Assembly (NCBI RefSeq): GCF_001544495.1
Contig: NZ_FCNZ02000005.1
Coordinates: 1-64,000 of the forward strand
Direction of reading: 5' to 3'
Source of the DNA: Caballeronia telluris
GTDB lineage: Bacteria; Pseudomonadota; Gammaproteobacteria; Burkholderiales; Burkholderiaceae
Length of the DNA stretch: 64,000 nt
The notes under the pieces are model-generated. The model did not search any database. It saw nothing but the letters and a program-made list of their open reading frames with translations, and had not been told where the DNA came from. Positions within the stretch are counted from its first letter, which is position 1, and the number at the start of each line of letters is the position of its first letter. The position numbers and the translations under genes were made by a program. This document shows positions 27,114-37,033 of this stretch, piece after piece.

Positions 27114-28166
27114 ATGCGTTGGAAAAACCGGCCCGAAGGGTCGAACTGGGGCGATTTCGGCCCCGATGACGAGTTTGGACGACTCAATTTGATCGGCGCC
27201 GAGCAGGTGCTCAAGGGCGCGCGCGAGATTCGCGCGGGAATGAGCTTCCCGCTCTCCCTGCCGCTCGACTTTCCCGGCGACAACAAGCTCAACGTGCGCC
27301 GCCACCCTCCGCGACTGCGCCCCACGTTTCGTGACGGCCTGCCCTACGTGAACTTCCCGTTCGCGCGCAACGAAGAAGGTGCGACGGACGTCGTCAGCGA
27401 CGACCAGGTGTTGCTGTCGCTGCAATACTCGACGCAGTGGGACGCGCTGGCGCACGTCGGTGCCCGCTTCGACGCCGACGGCGATGGCGTCGCGGAGAGC
27501 GTCTATTACAACGGTTTTCGCGCGAACGAGGATGTCATCGGCCCGGTCGATTACCGCCATGACGACGGTTTCGCGCCACACGCATGCGGCGGCGAGCATA
27601 GCTGCGCCGAGGCGCTCGGCATCGAAAACCTGGCGGTCAAGGGCATGCAGGGCCGGGGCGTGCTGATCGATTTGGTCGCGCATTACGGCCGCGAGCACCG
27701 CACGATCGGCTACGACGACCTGATGTCCGTGCTCGATGCCGATGGTATCGAAATCGAAACGGGAGACATGCTGCTGCTGCGCACCGGCTTCGCGGAAATG
27801 ATCCTGGAGATGAACCGCCATCCGGACGAAACGGTGCTGAACAGCCATTGCAGCGCGCTCGACGGACGCGACGAGCGCCTCCTGAAGTGGATCACCGATT
27901 CGGGCATCGCGGCGCTCGCCGCCGACAACTATGCAGTCGAACGCTATCCGGCACGGCCGCCCGCATCGCCCGGCGAACATCCGGCGATGCCGCTGCATCA
28001 CCACTGTCTTTTCAAACTCGGTTTGCCGCTTGGCGAGCTGTGGTATCTGCGCGATCTCGCGGACTGGCTTCGCAAGCACCAGCGCTCGCGCTTCATGCTG
28101 ACCGCACCGCCATTGCGCCTGCCCGGCGCAATGGGTTCGCCGGTCACGCCGGTCGCCACCGTGTGA
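27114..28166 (+). CDS. Cyclase-family metal hydrolase (kynurenine formamidase-like fold)
   Basis: The 350-residue protein belongs to the family with the putative metal-site segment QYSTQWDALAHVG and a later MPLHHHCLFKLGLPLGELWYL, seen in long cyclase-family proteins of soil bacteria. Members hydrolyse cyclic amides, formamides or lactones with a divalent metal. AGGA lies eight bases before ATG 27114. It is 55 bases after iclR and followed by an SDR and a hydroxyacyl-CoA dehydrogenase, so it likely opens or hydrolyses the imported compound. The substrate is unknown. Confidence 0.75.
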   Translation: MRWKNRPEGSNWGDFGPDDEFGRLNLIGAEQVLKGAREIRAGMSFPLSLPLDFPGDNKLNVRRHPPRLRPTFRDGLPYVNFPFARNEEGATDVVSDDQVLLSLQYSTQWDALAHVGARFDADGDGVAESVYYNGFRANEDVIGPVDYRHDDGFAPHACGGEHSCAEALGIENLAVKGMQGRGVLIDLVAHYGREHRTIGYDDLMSVLDADGIEIETGDMLLLRTGFAEMILEMNRHPDETVLNSHCSALDGRDERLLKWITDSGIAALAADNYAVERYPARPPASPGEHPAMPLHHHCLFKLGLPLGELWYLRDLADWLRKHQRSRFMLTAPPLRLPGAMGSPVTPVATV

Positions 28167-28194
28167 CCTTCATTCATCACCCTCGATATCGAAC

Positions 28195-28896
28195 ATGTCC
28201 AGAGAAAGAGTCCTGATTACCGGCGGCGCCGCCGGCATTGGCGCGGCGTGCGCCGCTCGCTGCGCGGCCGACGGTTATGAAGTCGTCGTCATCGACCGGG
28301 TCGGCGACGGCCTGATCGCCGATCTGTCCGACACGCGCGCAACCGCCGACGCGCTCGCCCGCGCGCTGGAGGACGGCCCGATCACGCGGCTCATCAACAA
28401 CGTGGGCGTGGTGGTGCCGGCCGATGCGCAAAGCCAGACGCTCGAAGAACTCGAACGCGCCTGGTCACTGAACGTGCGCTGCGCGCAGCAATGCATGCAG
28501 GCGCTCTTGCCCGGCATGAAGGCCGCGGGCTTCGGGCGGATCGTGAACATGTCCTCGCGGGCGGCGCTCGGCAAGGAACTGCGCACGGCCTACGCGGCGA
28601 CGAAGGCCGCGCTGATCGGCATGACGCGCGTCTGGGCGCTCGAACTCGGCGCGCTAGGCGTGACGGCGAACGCCATCGGTCCGGGCCCGATCCGCACCGA
28701 GCTCTTCGATCGCGCCAATCCGCCCGATGCGCCGCGCACGCGCGCGATCATCGAAAGCGTGCCGGTGAAGCGTGTCGGCACGCCGGACGACGTCGCGCAT
28801 GCGGCGTCCTATCTGCTCGACGCGCGCAGCGGCTTCGTAACCGGCCAGGTGCTGTACGTGTGCGGCGGCATGACCGTCGGCGTCGCGGGAGTCTGA
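28195..28896 (+). CDS. Short-chain dehydrogenase/reductase
   Basis: The 233-residue classical SDR has the nucleotide motif TGGAAGIGAA near residue 9, the structural LINNVGV, catalytic Ser in IVNMSSRAAL, catalytic Tyr-x3-Lys in YAATKAAL and the C-terminal GFVTGQVLYVCGG. NAD(P)-dependent oxidation or reduction of an alcohol or ketone is expected. It starts 28 bases after the cyclase-family gene and ends two bases before the next ATG, so the genes are translationally linked. Confidence 0.85.
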   Translation: MSRERVLITGGAAGIGAACAARCAADGYEVVVIDRVGDGLIADLSDTRATADALARALEDGPITRLINNVGVVVPADAQSQTLEELERAWSLNVRCAQQCMQALLPGMKAAGFGRIVNMSSRAALGKELRTAYAATKAALIGMTRVWALELGALGVTANAIGPGPIRTELFDRANPPDAPRTRAIIESVPVKRVGTPDDVAHAASYLLDARSGFVTGQVLYVCGGMTVGVAGV

Positions 28897-28898
28897 CG

Positions 28899-29858
28899 AT
28901 GAGCAATGAGACGTTGCGGCGCGCGGGGGTCATCGGCGGCGGCAGCATCGGCGTGGCGTTCGCGGTCGTGTTCGCGCGCGCCGGATGGCGCGTGCGCCTG
29001 CACGATCCCGATGCCGCGAGACGCGAGGCCGTGCCGGCGGAAATCGTCGAGCGATTGGAGACGCTCGCGCGCTTCGGTCTGCTCGACGCGGCGGTGCGTC
29101 AGGTGGCCGAGTGCGTGGAGGTCGTCGACACGCTCGAAGGCGCGGTCGCCGACGCCGATCTCGTGCAGGAATGCGCGCCCGAACGCGTGGAGATCAAGCG
29201 CGAGCTGTTCGAGCGATTGAGCCGCGCCGCGCCTGCGCATGCGATTCTCGCGAGCGCGTCGTCGTTTCTGGCGGCGTCGAAGTTCGTCGATGAAACGTTG
29301 TCCGCGCGCGACCGTTGCCTCGTCGCGCATCCGGGCAATCCGCCCTATCTGATTCCCGTCGTCGAGATCGTGCCGGCGCCGTGCACCTCCGCGGCGTCGA
29401 CTGCGCGCGCGGCGGACCTGTTCCGCGACGCGGGTATGAAGCCGGTGCTGGTGTCGAAGGAAACGGAGGGGTTCGTCTTCAACCGGCTGCAGGGCGCCGT
29501 GTTGCGAGAAGCCTATTGCCTCGTTCGCGACGGCGTCGCGTCGGTCGACGACATCGACACCGTGATGCGCGAAGGATTGGGACCGCGCTGGTCGGTGGTC
29601 GGTCCGTTCGAGACGGTCGACTTGAACACACGCGGCGGAATCGCCGCACACGCGCAGAAGATGGGGCCGTCGTATGCCCGCATGGGCGCGGAGCGCGGAC
29701 AGCACGATCCGTGGACGCCCGAGCTCGTCGCGCGCGTCGAGACCGAGCGCCGCCGTGCGCTGCCATTGGAACGCTGGAACGAGCGCGTCGCCTGGCGCGA
29801 TCGAGAGCTGACGAAACTCGTGCGTCACCGGAAGCAATCGGAAGACGCAGACCACTGA
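28899..29858 (+). CDS. 3-hydroxyacyl-CoA dehydrogenase family protein (L-gulonate/carnitine dehydrogenase-like)
   Basis: The 319-residue protein opens with the Rossmann motif GVIGGGSIGVAFAVVFARAG, contains LVQECAPERVEIKRELF and the catalytic region LVAHPGNPPYLIPVVEIV (His-Pro-x-Asn-Pro-Pro), then the C-terminal FVFNRLQGAVLREAY. This is the short two-domain form also used by L-gulonate 3-dehydrogenase and carnitine dehydrogenase, not the large FadB form. It is cotranscribed with the SDR, and likely oxidises a 3-hydroxy acid or its CoA ester. Confidence 0.82.
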   Translation: MSNETLRRAGVIGGGSIGVAFAVVFARAGWRVRLHDPDAARREAVPAEIVERLETLARFGLLDAAVRQVAECVEVVDTLEGAVADADLVQECAPERVEIKRELFERLSRAAPAHAILASASSFLAASKFVDETLSARDRCLVAHPGNPPYLIPVVEIVPAPCTSAASTARAADLFRDAGMKPVLVSKETEGFVFNRLQGAVLREAYCLVRDGVASVDDIDTVMREGLGPRWSVVGPFETVDLNTRGGIAAHAQKMGPSYARMGAERGQHDPWTPELVARVETERRRALPLERWNERVAWRDRELTKLVRHRKQSEDADH

Positions 29859-29915
29859 TCGTCGTTTTGCGTCACATGCAAGGCACGACAACAACGACAA
29901 AGACAGAGACACGCT

Positions 29916-31253
29916 ATGCAGAAAATCACCGCTTTCTTCACCGAGCTGATGCGCCGGTACTTGCCCGATCCATTCGTCTTCGCGATCGGCCTCACCTTGC
30001 TCACGATGGTTCTCGCTGTGCTCGTCCAGGGACAGGCTGTCACCGCGCTCGCGACGAGTTGGGGCAAAGGCTTCTGGGCGCTGCTCGCTTTCACGACGCA
30101 GATGGCGGTGATTCTGGCGATGGGCTACGTGCTCGCCACAGCGCCCCTGACCGAGCGCCTGCTCGATCGTGTCGTCGCGCGTGTGCACGATCCGCGCATT
30201 GCCATCATCGTCGCGACGCTGGTGGGCGGCATCGGCAGCTATCTGAACTGGGGCTTTGGCCTCGTCGTCGGCGGGATCGTCGCGCGCAAACTCGCACTGC
30301 GCGTGCGCGGCGTGCACTATCCGCTGATCATCGCATCGGCTTACAGCGGCTTCACGCTGTACGGGCTGGGATTGTCGGCGAGCATTCCGGTGCTCATCTC
30401 CACCAAGGGCCATCCGCTCGAGGCGCAGATGGGCGTGATCCCGTTGTCCGAGACGATATTCTCGCCGGCTATGCTGATGACGAGCCTGGTCGTGATTGTG
30501 ACGCTGCCGCTGCTCAATGCATGGCTGCATCCGAAGCCGGGCCAGCCGGTGACTGAGATCGACCGCAGTCTGGAGTACTCGGCGAAGGCCGCGTCGCCGG
30601 AATCCGAAGCCGATAAGAGCGACGAGGCCGGCACGCTGGCGAACCGCCTGAACAACAGCCGCGTGCTGAGTTATTTGATCGGCGCGATCGGGATCGTCTA
30701 TGTCGCGATCTACTTTCGCAGCGGCGGCTCGATGGATCTCAACCTGATCAATTTCATCATCCTCTTTCTCGGCATCATCCTGCTCGGCACGCCGATCCTA
30801 TATGTCGAAAAGCTGAATGAAGGCATCCGCACGATCAGCGGCATCATCCTGCAGTACCCGTTCTATGCGGGGATCATGGCGATCATGGCATCGTCGGGTC
30901 TGGTGAACACGTTCTCGCACTTCTTCGTCAAGATCGCGACGCCTGCAACGCTGCCCTTCTGGGGCTTGATCAGTTCGTTTGTGATCAACTTCTTCGCGCC
31001 TTCGGGCGGCGGGCACTGGGTCATTCAGGGGCCGTTCATGATCGAGGCCGCAAAGGCGATCGGCGCCTCGGTCGGTCATACATCGATGGCCGTGATGCTC
31101 GGCAACGCGTGGAACGATCTCGTGCAGCCGTTCTGGATCTTGCCGGCGCTCGCGCTTTCCAAGCTCAAGCTGAAGGACATCATGGGCTACACGGTGATCA
31201 TGATGTTCTGGATCGGCATCGTGTATACGGTGGCGATACTTGCCTGGGGCTGA
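29916..31253 (+). CDS. Short-chain fatty acid transporter (AtoE family)
   Basis: The 445-residue inner-membrane protein has about ten to twelve hydrophobic segments and the AtoE-type N-terminus (FFTELMRRYLPDPFVFAIGL), GGIGSYLNWGFGLVVG and the late FFAPSGGGHWVIQGPFM. AtoE imports acetoacetate and butyrate-like acids. It is last of the iclR-controlled group, 57 bases after the dehydrogenase, and may carry a short hydroxy- or keto-acid intermediate in or out of the cell. Confidence 0.85.
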   Translation: MQKITAFFTELMRRYLPDPFVFAIGLTLLTMVLAVLVQGQAVTALATSWGKGFWALLAFTTQMAVILAMGYVLATAPLTERLLDRVVARVHDPRIAIIVATLVGGIGSYLNWGFGLVVGGIVARKLALRVRGVHYPLIIASAYSGFTLYGLGLSASIPVLISTKGHPLEAQMGVIPLSETIFSPAMLMTSLVVIVTLPLLNAWLHPKPGQPVTEIDRSLEYSAKAASPESEADKSDEAGTLANRLNNSRVLSYLIGAIGIVYVAIYFRSGGSMDLNLINFIILFLGIILLGTPILYVEKLNEGIRTISGIILQYPFYAGIMAIMASSGLVNTFSHFFVKIATPATLPFWGLISSFVINFFAPSGGGHWVIQGPFMIEAAKAIGASVGHTSMAVMLGNAWNDLVQPFWILPALALSKLKLKDIMGYTVIMMFWIGIVYTVAILAWG

Positions 31254-31261
31254 TTGCTTTG

Positions 31262-31693
31262 CTGACGAGGCTGGGTCGAACCAGCATTTGCGTGCGGTCC
31301 TCACCGATAGCGCAATGCCCGGCATCCCTCTGGAAATTGGTGAACAGATGCGCGTGCGGTGGCAGGCAGCCGTCGCCGTGCGACTCGACGATGCGGTCCG
31401 CCTGAAGGCCGATGCAACACAGGCGATCGCCGCGCCGATGCTGAACTGCGCGTCGAATTGCCGCACCAGGAAGTGAGCGGGCTGCGCGCGTTTGTCTCCG
31501 CACGCGATTCCGAACTGTCCGACCTGCGTGCCTAGAACGCGATGCTGCGCGACCGTTGCGGAGGGCTCGACGCCGGCGCGGTGGAGCGCCAGGCGCGACT
31601 CGATTGCGGACGTACAGCACCGTTACGAAGCGTTATCCGAGCAAATGCTGCAAGAAACCCCACACCAGCGCGAATCACTAAAAAAGGAGCATG
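31262..31693 (+). pseudogene. KfrA-like coiled-coil DNA-binding protein, remnant
   Basis: Successive frames give MPGIPLEIGEQMRVRWQ and VRLDDAVRLKADATQAIAA, then AELRVELPHQEVSGLRAF and SARDSELSDLRA before a TAG, then RYEALSEQMLQETPHQRESL, each with the helical, Ala/Glu/Arg-rich style of KfrA-type proteins linked to plasmid maintenance. No single frame covers the whole, and no start or full DNA-binding domain is present. Confidence 0.4.
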
Positions 31694-32133
31694 CGCAGTG
31701 TCACAGCCGAAATTTGCCGAGTGCCGTGTTGGCGCGCATGACACCCCCTACCGTTTTGGCCCGCTGAGCAGTTTCGAGCAACCCGACGAAGCGGCGTGAG
31801 AGCGCTTCAACGTTCTGCATCACGAGTTCAATCTAGGTTTGCACATTCCCGATTGACCACGTGACGCCATTTCGGGCCACCCAGCGATCAAAATCCTCGT
31901 TGGCTTAGGTTAATGCGGGTTCGGCGACCGGTGTTTCCAAGTCGCCGATAGAGTTTGCCTCAGCTTCAGCGTGCGGAAGATAGCTGAGAGGTTCGATCAG
32001 CCAATGGTGATTGAACGAGAGCGATCGCGAAAGTGGTCGACGGGAGCGACGCCTTGAAAAGCGTCGCGTTATGCACACCGAACTCTTGTGCCAAATCACA
32101 GGCGCTTCAGCCGCTTTTGCAAGTGCGCCCTCG
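31694..32133. other. About 440 bases without a gene
   Basis: The stretch joins the KfrA-like remnant and a small minus-strand gene. Open frames have no recognisable content and composition is less GC-rich than the neighbours. It is probably decayed coding DNA. Confidence 0.4.
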
Positions 32134-32265
32134 TCAGGACGCTTCCTTGTCGGCCTGTCCGTCTTCCGGTGGTGATTTCGGCGGGCTCTCCGGCTTTGCG
32201 CGCTCAACCGGTTTTTGGTCGGCGACATCGGTGCCGGGCTCGTTCTGCGGAATAGACGAGGACAT
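32134..32265 (-). CDS. Small Pro/Glu/Lys-rich hydrophilic protein
   Basis: An ATG at 32265 with AGGA about 11 bases upstream opens a 43-residue frame rich in Pro, Glu, Lys and Asp (SSSIPQNEPGTDVADQKPVE at its start). It has no membrane or signal segment and looks disordered. It is 86 bases after the YihY gene on the same strand. The family is not recognised, and it could be a chance frame. Confidence 0.4.
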   Translation of the reverse strand: MSSSIPQNEPGTDVADQKPVERAKPESPPKSPPEDGQADKEAS

Positions 32266-32351
32266 AATCAAGTTTTCCTGGACATGAGTACGCGTTCCTC
32301 GAAGCATTCCACGGGCCTGACACCTCAGGCGCCCTCCGTTCTTCAGAACCA

Positions 32352-33491
32352 TCAGGCCTTACGTGAACGGCTCCTTGCATCCGGGCGGCGCGATGTCTTC
32401 GTGAACAGGAAGAGACTCGCCCCGGCGGCGGCCATTGCCAATCGGCTCGGATGGGCCCTTACCGCGCCGATGATTTTGACCAAAGCGTCCGAGCGCGATT
32501 GCGTACTCGGACCGCGCTGATCAAGCGCGAGAGGCGGCCTTGTTACTGCGCTACCAGTATTATTGGCAAGCGCCGGAGGCGTTCGCGTTGATGACCGTTT
32601 GGGACCTGCGTGTTCCTTCCACTGCGCATCGGCTTTAGGCGCTGCAACTCGGGAAGCCGCCGCTTCCGCGCCCAGCAACAGCACGGCGGCAGCGAAGTAA
32701 AGCCACATCAGCAAGACCGCAAGCGAGCCGGCCGCGCCGAATGCGCTCGCCATTCCCGCATGCGTCAAATAGAGCGCGAAGAGCTTCTTGCCCACCGAGA
32801 AGAGGACTGCGGCAATGGCGCCGCCGATAAACGCTTCGCGCCAGCTGACATCGCCGTCGGGCAAATATTTCAACAGCGCGCCAAAAGCACCCGACAGGAT
32901 CACTAAGCCAAGCACGAATTGAACGATATCGCCGAGAATGAGAAGCGGGGAATTACCGAAGACCCATTTTCCGGCTGCCTGCACCGCGGTATCGAGAACA
33001 AGCGATACGATCAGCAGGAAGGCCACGCCTAGAACCAGACCAAAGGAAATCAGCCGCACCTTGACCAGCGTCGCGACGCTCGACATCGTCTGCCTGGCGG
33101 GCCAGATGATGGACAGCGCGGTGTTCAACGACGAAAACGTGGCCGATGCGCCGACCGCCAGCAGCACGAACGAAATGGTGGCCGCGATGCCGCCGTCGCC
33201 GCTCCGATGCGCGTGTTCGACGATCGTCTGCACGCTTGCGGCGGCGTCCTTTCCGAGCATTCCGCTAATCTGATGAAAGAGCCGCCCACGGGCGGCCTCC
33301 GCGCCGAAAACCAACCCGGCGACGGCGATGACCATGACGAGCGTCGGTGCGAGCGAAAACGCCGAGCAGAACGCGATGCTCGCCGCTAGCGGCGCGCAGC
33401 GGTCTTCACTGAAGCGCTTAAATGTGCGCACGGGCCACGCGAAGGCGCCGCCCGTTCGGCTTTTGACATCGTGCGCGGATGCGTTGTCCAT
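32352..33491 (-). CDS. YihY/BrkB family inner-membrane protein
   Basis: The 379-residue protein has the family opening FSEDRCAPLAASIAFCSAFSL and about six membrane helices to residue 280, with TFSSLNTALSIIW and LKYLPDGDVSWREAFIGG. A hydrophilic, Ser/Arg/Pro-rich tail of about 100 residues, longer than usual, ends the protein. The function of YihY proteins is not settled. It is divergent from the small holin-like pair at 33.7 kb. Confidence 0.85.
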   Translation of the reverse strand: MDNASAHDVKSRTGGAFAWPVRTFKRFSEDRCAPLAASIAFCSAFSLAPTLVMVIAVAGLVFGAEAARGRLFHQISGMLGKDAAASVQTIVEHAHRSGDGGIAATISFVLLAVGASATFSSLNTALSIIWPARQTMSSVATLVKVRLISFGLVLGVAFLLIVSLVLDTAVQAAGKWVFGNSPLLILGDIVQFVLGLVILSGAFGALLKYLPDGDVSWREAFIGGAIAAVLFSVGKKLFALYLTHAGMASAFGAAGSLAVLLMWLYFAAAVLLLGAEAAASRVAAPKADAQWKEHAGPKRSSTRTPPALANNTGSAVTRPPLALDQRGPSTQSRSDALVKIIGAVRAHPSRLAMAAAGASLFLFTKTSRRPDARSRSRKA

Positions 33492-33735
33492 GATTATCTC
33501 CTTTTACGCTGCTGCCCGCTTCTAGCATTGGCGATGCCTGAGGCCGGATGAATCGAAGAATGACGTTCAGCTCATGCCGGTCCTGATCCTTGCTTCGTTG
33601 CTCGGCTGGAAAAGTTTCCGGGCACGAGTACTGCGTCCGACCCTGGCGCTGTTCCGAATTAACGCCAGGCAACCGATCCGCTCGGCGCTCTGCTTGGGGA
33701 ATTTGGATGATCCAGGGAATCAGGGAGGTGGAAGC

Positions 33736-34110
33736 ATGACGTTCCAGTCGAAGATCTCTCAGTGGCGCAATGTCAGCCGCTTCTGCGCACGACGCGTGGC
33801 CGACTATGGCGACCTTTTTCAGATCGAGTTGGCGGAAACTAAAACGCGCGTGCTGCATGAATGCGTCGCACTCGTCGCACTCGCGATCGGTGCGATGTTC
33901 TCACTGTCGTTCATATCGATCGCCGTCATCGTCACGTCCATCACTTCCCCATACTTCGTCGAAGTCGCGTGGGGTGTGGCGGGCGTATGGCTTCTCGTGA
34001 CGATTGCCGCGTGGTTGGTTATGCGCTCAAGGCGTCCTGCGGAGCCTTTCCAACTCTTACGCAGAGAACTCGAGCGCGACATGCAGGCCATTAAGGAGGC
34101 CAGTCAATGA
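33736..34110 (+). CDS. Phage-holin-superfamily (YqjE-like) small membrane protein
   Basis: The 124-residue protein has an N-terminal amphipathic part (RFCARRVADYGDLFQIELAE), two adjacent membrane segments (about 43-65 and 72-92) and a charged tail ending MQAIKEASQ. This is the PF07332-type architecture found in the chromosomal YqjE group, not proof of a phage. GGAGG lies eight bases before the ATG. Its stop overlaps the next start by four bases. Confidence 0.75.
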   Translation: MTFQSKISQWRNVSRFCARRVADYGDLFQIELAETKTRVLHECVALVALAIGAMFSLSFISIAVIVTSITSPYFVEVAWGVAGVWLLVTIAAWLVMRSRRPAEPFQLLRRELERDMQAIKEASQ

Positions 34111-34400
34111 AGCACGCTGAAGCACAATCACGCGTCCTTGCACGCATGGAGCAGACCCGCGACGAGTTCGTCAGGGCGCGACCGCGCGATGTCTCTACGG
34201 CTAGAACTCGGGCATGGAGCGCAGCCGCGAACGTCGGACCGTGGATGTTGCGCACGCCCAATGCGGCGCTGGTGTCGGCGCTGCTGGTTGGCCTCGTCGT
34301 GCTTGGGCCGAGGCGGGCGCTGCAAACCGCGCTGCAAGCTGGCCTGAGCACTTGGACGACCAGAGCCGTCAGCGCGCTTGCGAATTCGACAATGCGCTAA
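34107..34400 (+). CDS. Small protein coupled to the YqjE-like gene (YqjK-like)
   Basis: The 97-residue protein has a charged N-terminal half and one membrane-like segment around 52-70 (AALVSALLVGLVVLGP). The ATGA overlap with the previous gene shows translational coupling. In many proteobacteria YqjE is followed by such a small Arg-rich partner. Its role is unknown, and an envelope or stress function is only a guess from context. Confidence 0.65.
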   Translation: MKHAEAQSRVLARMEQTRDEFVRARPRDVSTARTRAWSAAANVGPWMLRTPNAALVSALLVGLVVLGPRRALQTALQAGLSTWTTRAVSALANSTMR

Positions 34401-34580
34401 ACGCGAATTAGAACAGAGTACGCTTAGTTTCGTGACCGAATCAGGATTGCGTCGTTTGCTTATCGCGCACGTTACCGGGTTTGTCCTCCCCAAAATTGCC
34501 TTGACAGGGTCGGCGCGAGATCGCATATTTGCCCGTCAAACGAGCAGTCGACCATACGTCACGCCCGGGAGTTGAAAGAG

Positions 34581-35309
34581 ATGCCAGGAAAATTGCAGGA
34601 CAAAGTCGCTGTGGTAACCGGTGCAGCTTCCGGCATTGGGCTGGCGACTACCGAGGCCCTTCTTTCAGCCGGCGCCCGTGTGGTGCTGGTCGACCGGGAT
34701 GAGGCTGCACTGACGTCGATTTGCAAGAAATATGGCGAAGCAGCGACTCCGCTCGTCGTAGATTTGCTTGAGCCGACGGCTTGCTCGGCGCTCATACCGC
34801 GCGTGCTGGAAATCACAGGGCAAATCGATACCCTGCATGCCAATGCAGGCACCTATGTCGGTGGAGATTTAGTCGATGCGGATACGGCGGCGATCGACCG
34901 GATGCTGAATCTCAACGTCAATGTCGTGATGAAAAACATCCACGATGTTTTGCCCCACATGATAGCCCGGCGCACCGGCGATATCATCGTGACCAGTTCG
35001 CTGGCTGCTCACTTTCCGACGCCGTGGGAGCCGGTCTATGCGTCGTCCAAATGGGCGATCAACTGCTTTGTGCAGACCGTGCGGCGTCAGGTCTTCAAGC
35101 ATGGAATTCGTGTCGGCTCGGTCTCGCCCGGCCCGGTCATTAGTGCATTGCTCGCCGACTGGCCGGAAGAAAAACTGAAAGAAGCCAAGGCATCGGGCAG
35201 CCTGATCGAGGCGAGTGAGGTAGCTGAAGTCATCATGTTCATGCTGACGCGACAACGCGGCCTAACCATTCGTGACGTAGTGCTGATGCCGACTAACTTC
35301 GACCTTTAG
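34581..35309 (+). CDS. Short-chain dehydrogenase/reductase (ribitol dehydrogenase-like)
   Basis: The 242-residue classical SDR has TGAASGIGLATTEAL near residue 14, LHANAGTY, catalytic Ser in IVTSSLAAHFP, and Tyr-x3-Lys in YASSKWAINCFV, with VSPGPVISAL after it. The sequence resembles the polyol/ribitol branch. GAAAGAG precedes ATG 34581. It stands alone, with no clear partner gene, so its substrate is not indicated. Confidence 0.85.
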   Translation: MPGKLQDKVAVVTGAASGIGLATTEALLSAGARVVLVDRDEAALTSICKKYGEAATPLVVDLLEPTACSALIPRVLEITGQIDTLHANAGTYVGGDLVDADTAAIDRMLNLNVNVVMKNIHDVLPHMIARRTGDIIVTSSLAAHFPTPWEPVYASSKWAINCFVQTVRRQVFKHGIRVGSVSPGPVISALLADWPEEKLKEAKASGSLIEASEVAEVIMFMLTRQRGLTIRDVVLMPTNFDL

Positions 35310-35383
35310 CGCTCAATGCTCTTGGAGCGCCTAGCCTCGTTCCGAACTCTTTACCCGCAACTGCGTCCGTTTTTTCCATCCAG

Positions 35384-35812
35384 TTAGTCGGTGACGAGCG
35401 CTCCTGACTGATATTGCGCGTCGGTCACTGGCTCCATCCATTCGACGTTCTTGCCATCGAGCAATTCGGTTATCGCGAGATGCGACATTGCCGTGGTCGC
35501 GGATGCTCCGTGCCAATGCCGCTTGCCGCAAGAGCACGAGACGATGTCACCCGGGCGGATTTCTGTTCTCGGGCCGCCTTCACATTGGGTCCAGCCGACG
35601 CCATTGAGCACGACAAGCGTCTGCGCGAGCGGATGCGTATGCCAGTTGGTGCGCGCACCGGGTTCAAACGTCACGATGCCGCCGCCGAGGCTTGCCGGCT
35701 GCTCGGCCTGAAAGAGGCTGTCGATACAAACTGAGCCGGTAAACCAGTTCTCGGGTCCCTTGATCGATGGCTTCGTGCCGTTGCGGATGATGGCCTGAGC
35801 TTCTTTGGTCAT
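35384..35812 (-). CDS. Cupin-domain protein (mandelonitrile-lyase/carboxymuconolactone-associated type)
   Basis: The 142-residue single cupin shows the metal motif TNWHTHPLAQTLVVLNGVGW and the second motif CGKRHWHGASATTAMSHLAI. Related small cupins include manganese-dependent hydroxynitrile lyases and enzymes fused or linked to carboxymuconolactone decarboxylases. All metal-binding His and Gln positions look kept. It is followed on the same strand by a broken aldo/keto reductase. Confidence 0.78.
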   Translation of the reverse strand: MTKEAQAIIRNGTKPSIKGPENWFTGSVCIDSLFQAEQPASLGGGIVTFEPGARTNWHTHPLAQTLVVLNGVGWTQCEGGPRTEIRPGDIVSCSCGKRHWHGASATTAMSHLAITELLDGKNVEWMEPVTDAQYQSGALVTD

Positions 35813-35827
35813 GGCTTTAATCTTTAA

Positions 35828-36372
<545 letters not shown>

Positions 36373-36607
36373 TTAGGCTTTTGTAGCTCGCTCAACAATA
36401 TGCCTGAGGCTGCATGAGGTATTGAGAGAAATTCACGTAGTCACGCGTTCCCCGGGCCGGCGTGACGACCGATTCGCGCCTTGTGGCTGCAACTATCTGC
36501 ACGTCGACTGCGCGCGTCGTTCCCCTCGGCAAACTCGACGCGGCAAAGCACCGCGATCGCTGGGAACACGTGTATCTTCAACGCATCGACCCTTAACGGA
36601 GAGAACG

Positions 36608-37033
36608 ATGTCCCAGCACTCGAACCACACTGCCGCGCCGACTGAACGCGGCCAATCCCAGACCATCGATCTGGTCGGCAAGATCGGCCTGATCGACGGT
36701 TACTGGCAACCGCGCGTCGTCGCTGAAATGAACGACTATCAGTTCAAGGTCGTCAAGGTCGAAGGCGAATTCCAGTGGCACCAGCACGCCGATACCGACG
36801 AGACGTTCATCGTGCTCGAAGGCGAGTTGCGTATCGATTTTCGGACGGGGCCTTCGGACGTCAGTTCGATCGTGCTGCGCCCTGGTCAGATGGCCGTGAT
36901 GCCGAAGGGCGTCGAGCACAAGCCCTGTGCGAGCGCAGAAGTAAAGCTGCTGCTGATCGAACCGCGAGGCGTGGTGAACACGGGTGACGGCACGAAGGGA
37001 GAGCGCACGGTCGAAAACGACCAGTGGATTTAA
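36608..37033 (+). CDS. Cupin-domain protein
   Basis: The 141-residue cupin has the first motif FQWHQHADTDETFIVLEGEL and a second motif PKGVEHKPCASAEVKLLLIEP, so the metal-binding His/Glu set is present. It belongs to the small stand-alone cupins whose substrates are mostly unknown. GGAGAGA precedes the ATG. It has its own promoter space and is followed by the adhesin-like gene on the same strand after 168 bases. Confidence 0.78.
   Translation: MSQHSNHTAAPTERGQSQTIDLVGKIGLIDGYWQPRVVAEMNDYQFKVVKVEGEFQWHQHADTDETFIVLEGELRIDFRTGPSDVSSIVLRPGQMAVMPKGVEHKPCASAEVKLLLIEPRGVVNTGDGTKGERTVENDQWI

Noticed and set aside
33736-34400. Possible prophage fragment because of a holin-superfamily protein
   Set aside because: The PF07332-type protein is of the chromosomal YqjE kind with a coupled small partner, and there are no lysis, tail, integrase or attachment-site signs nearby.
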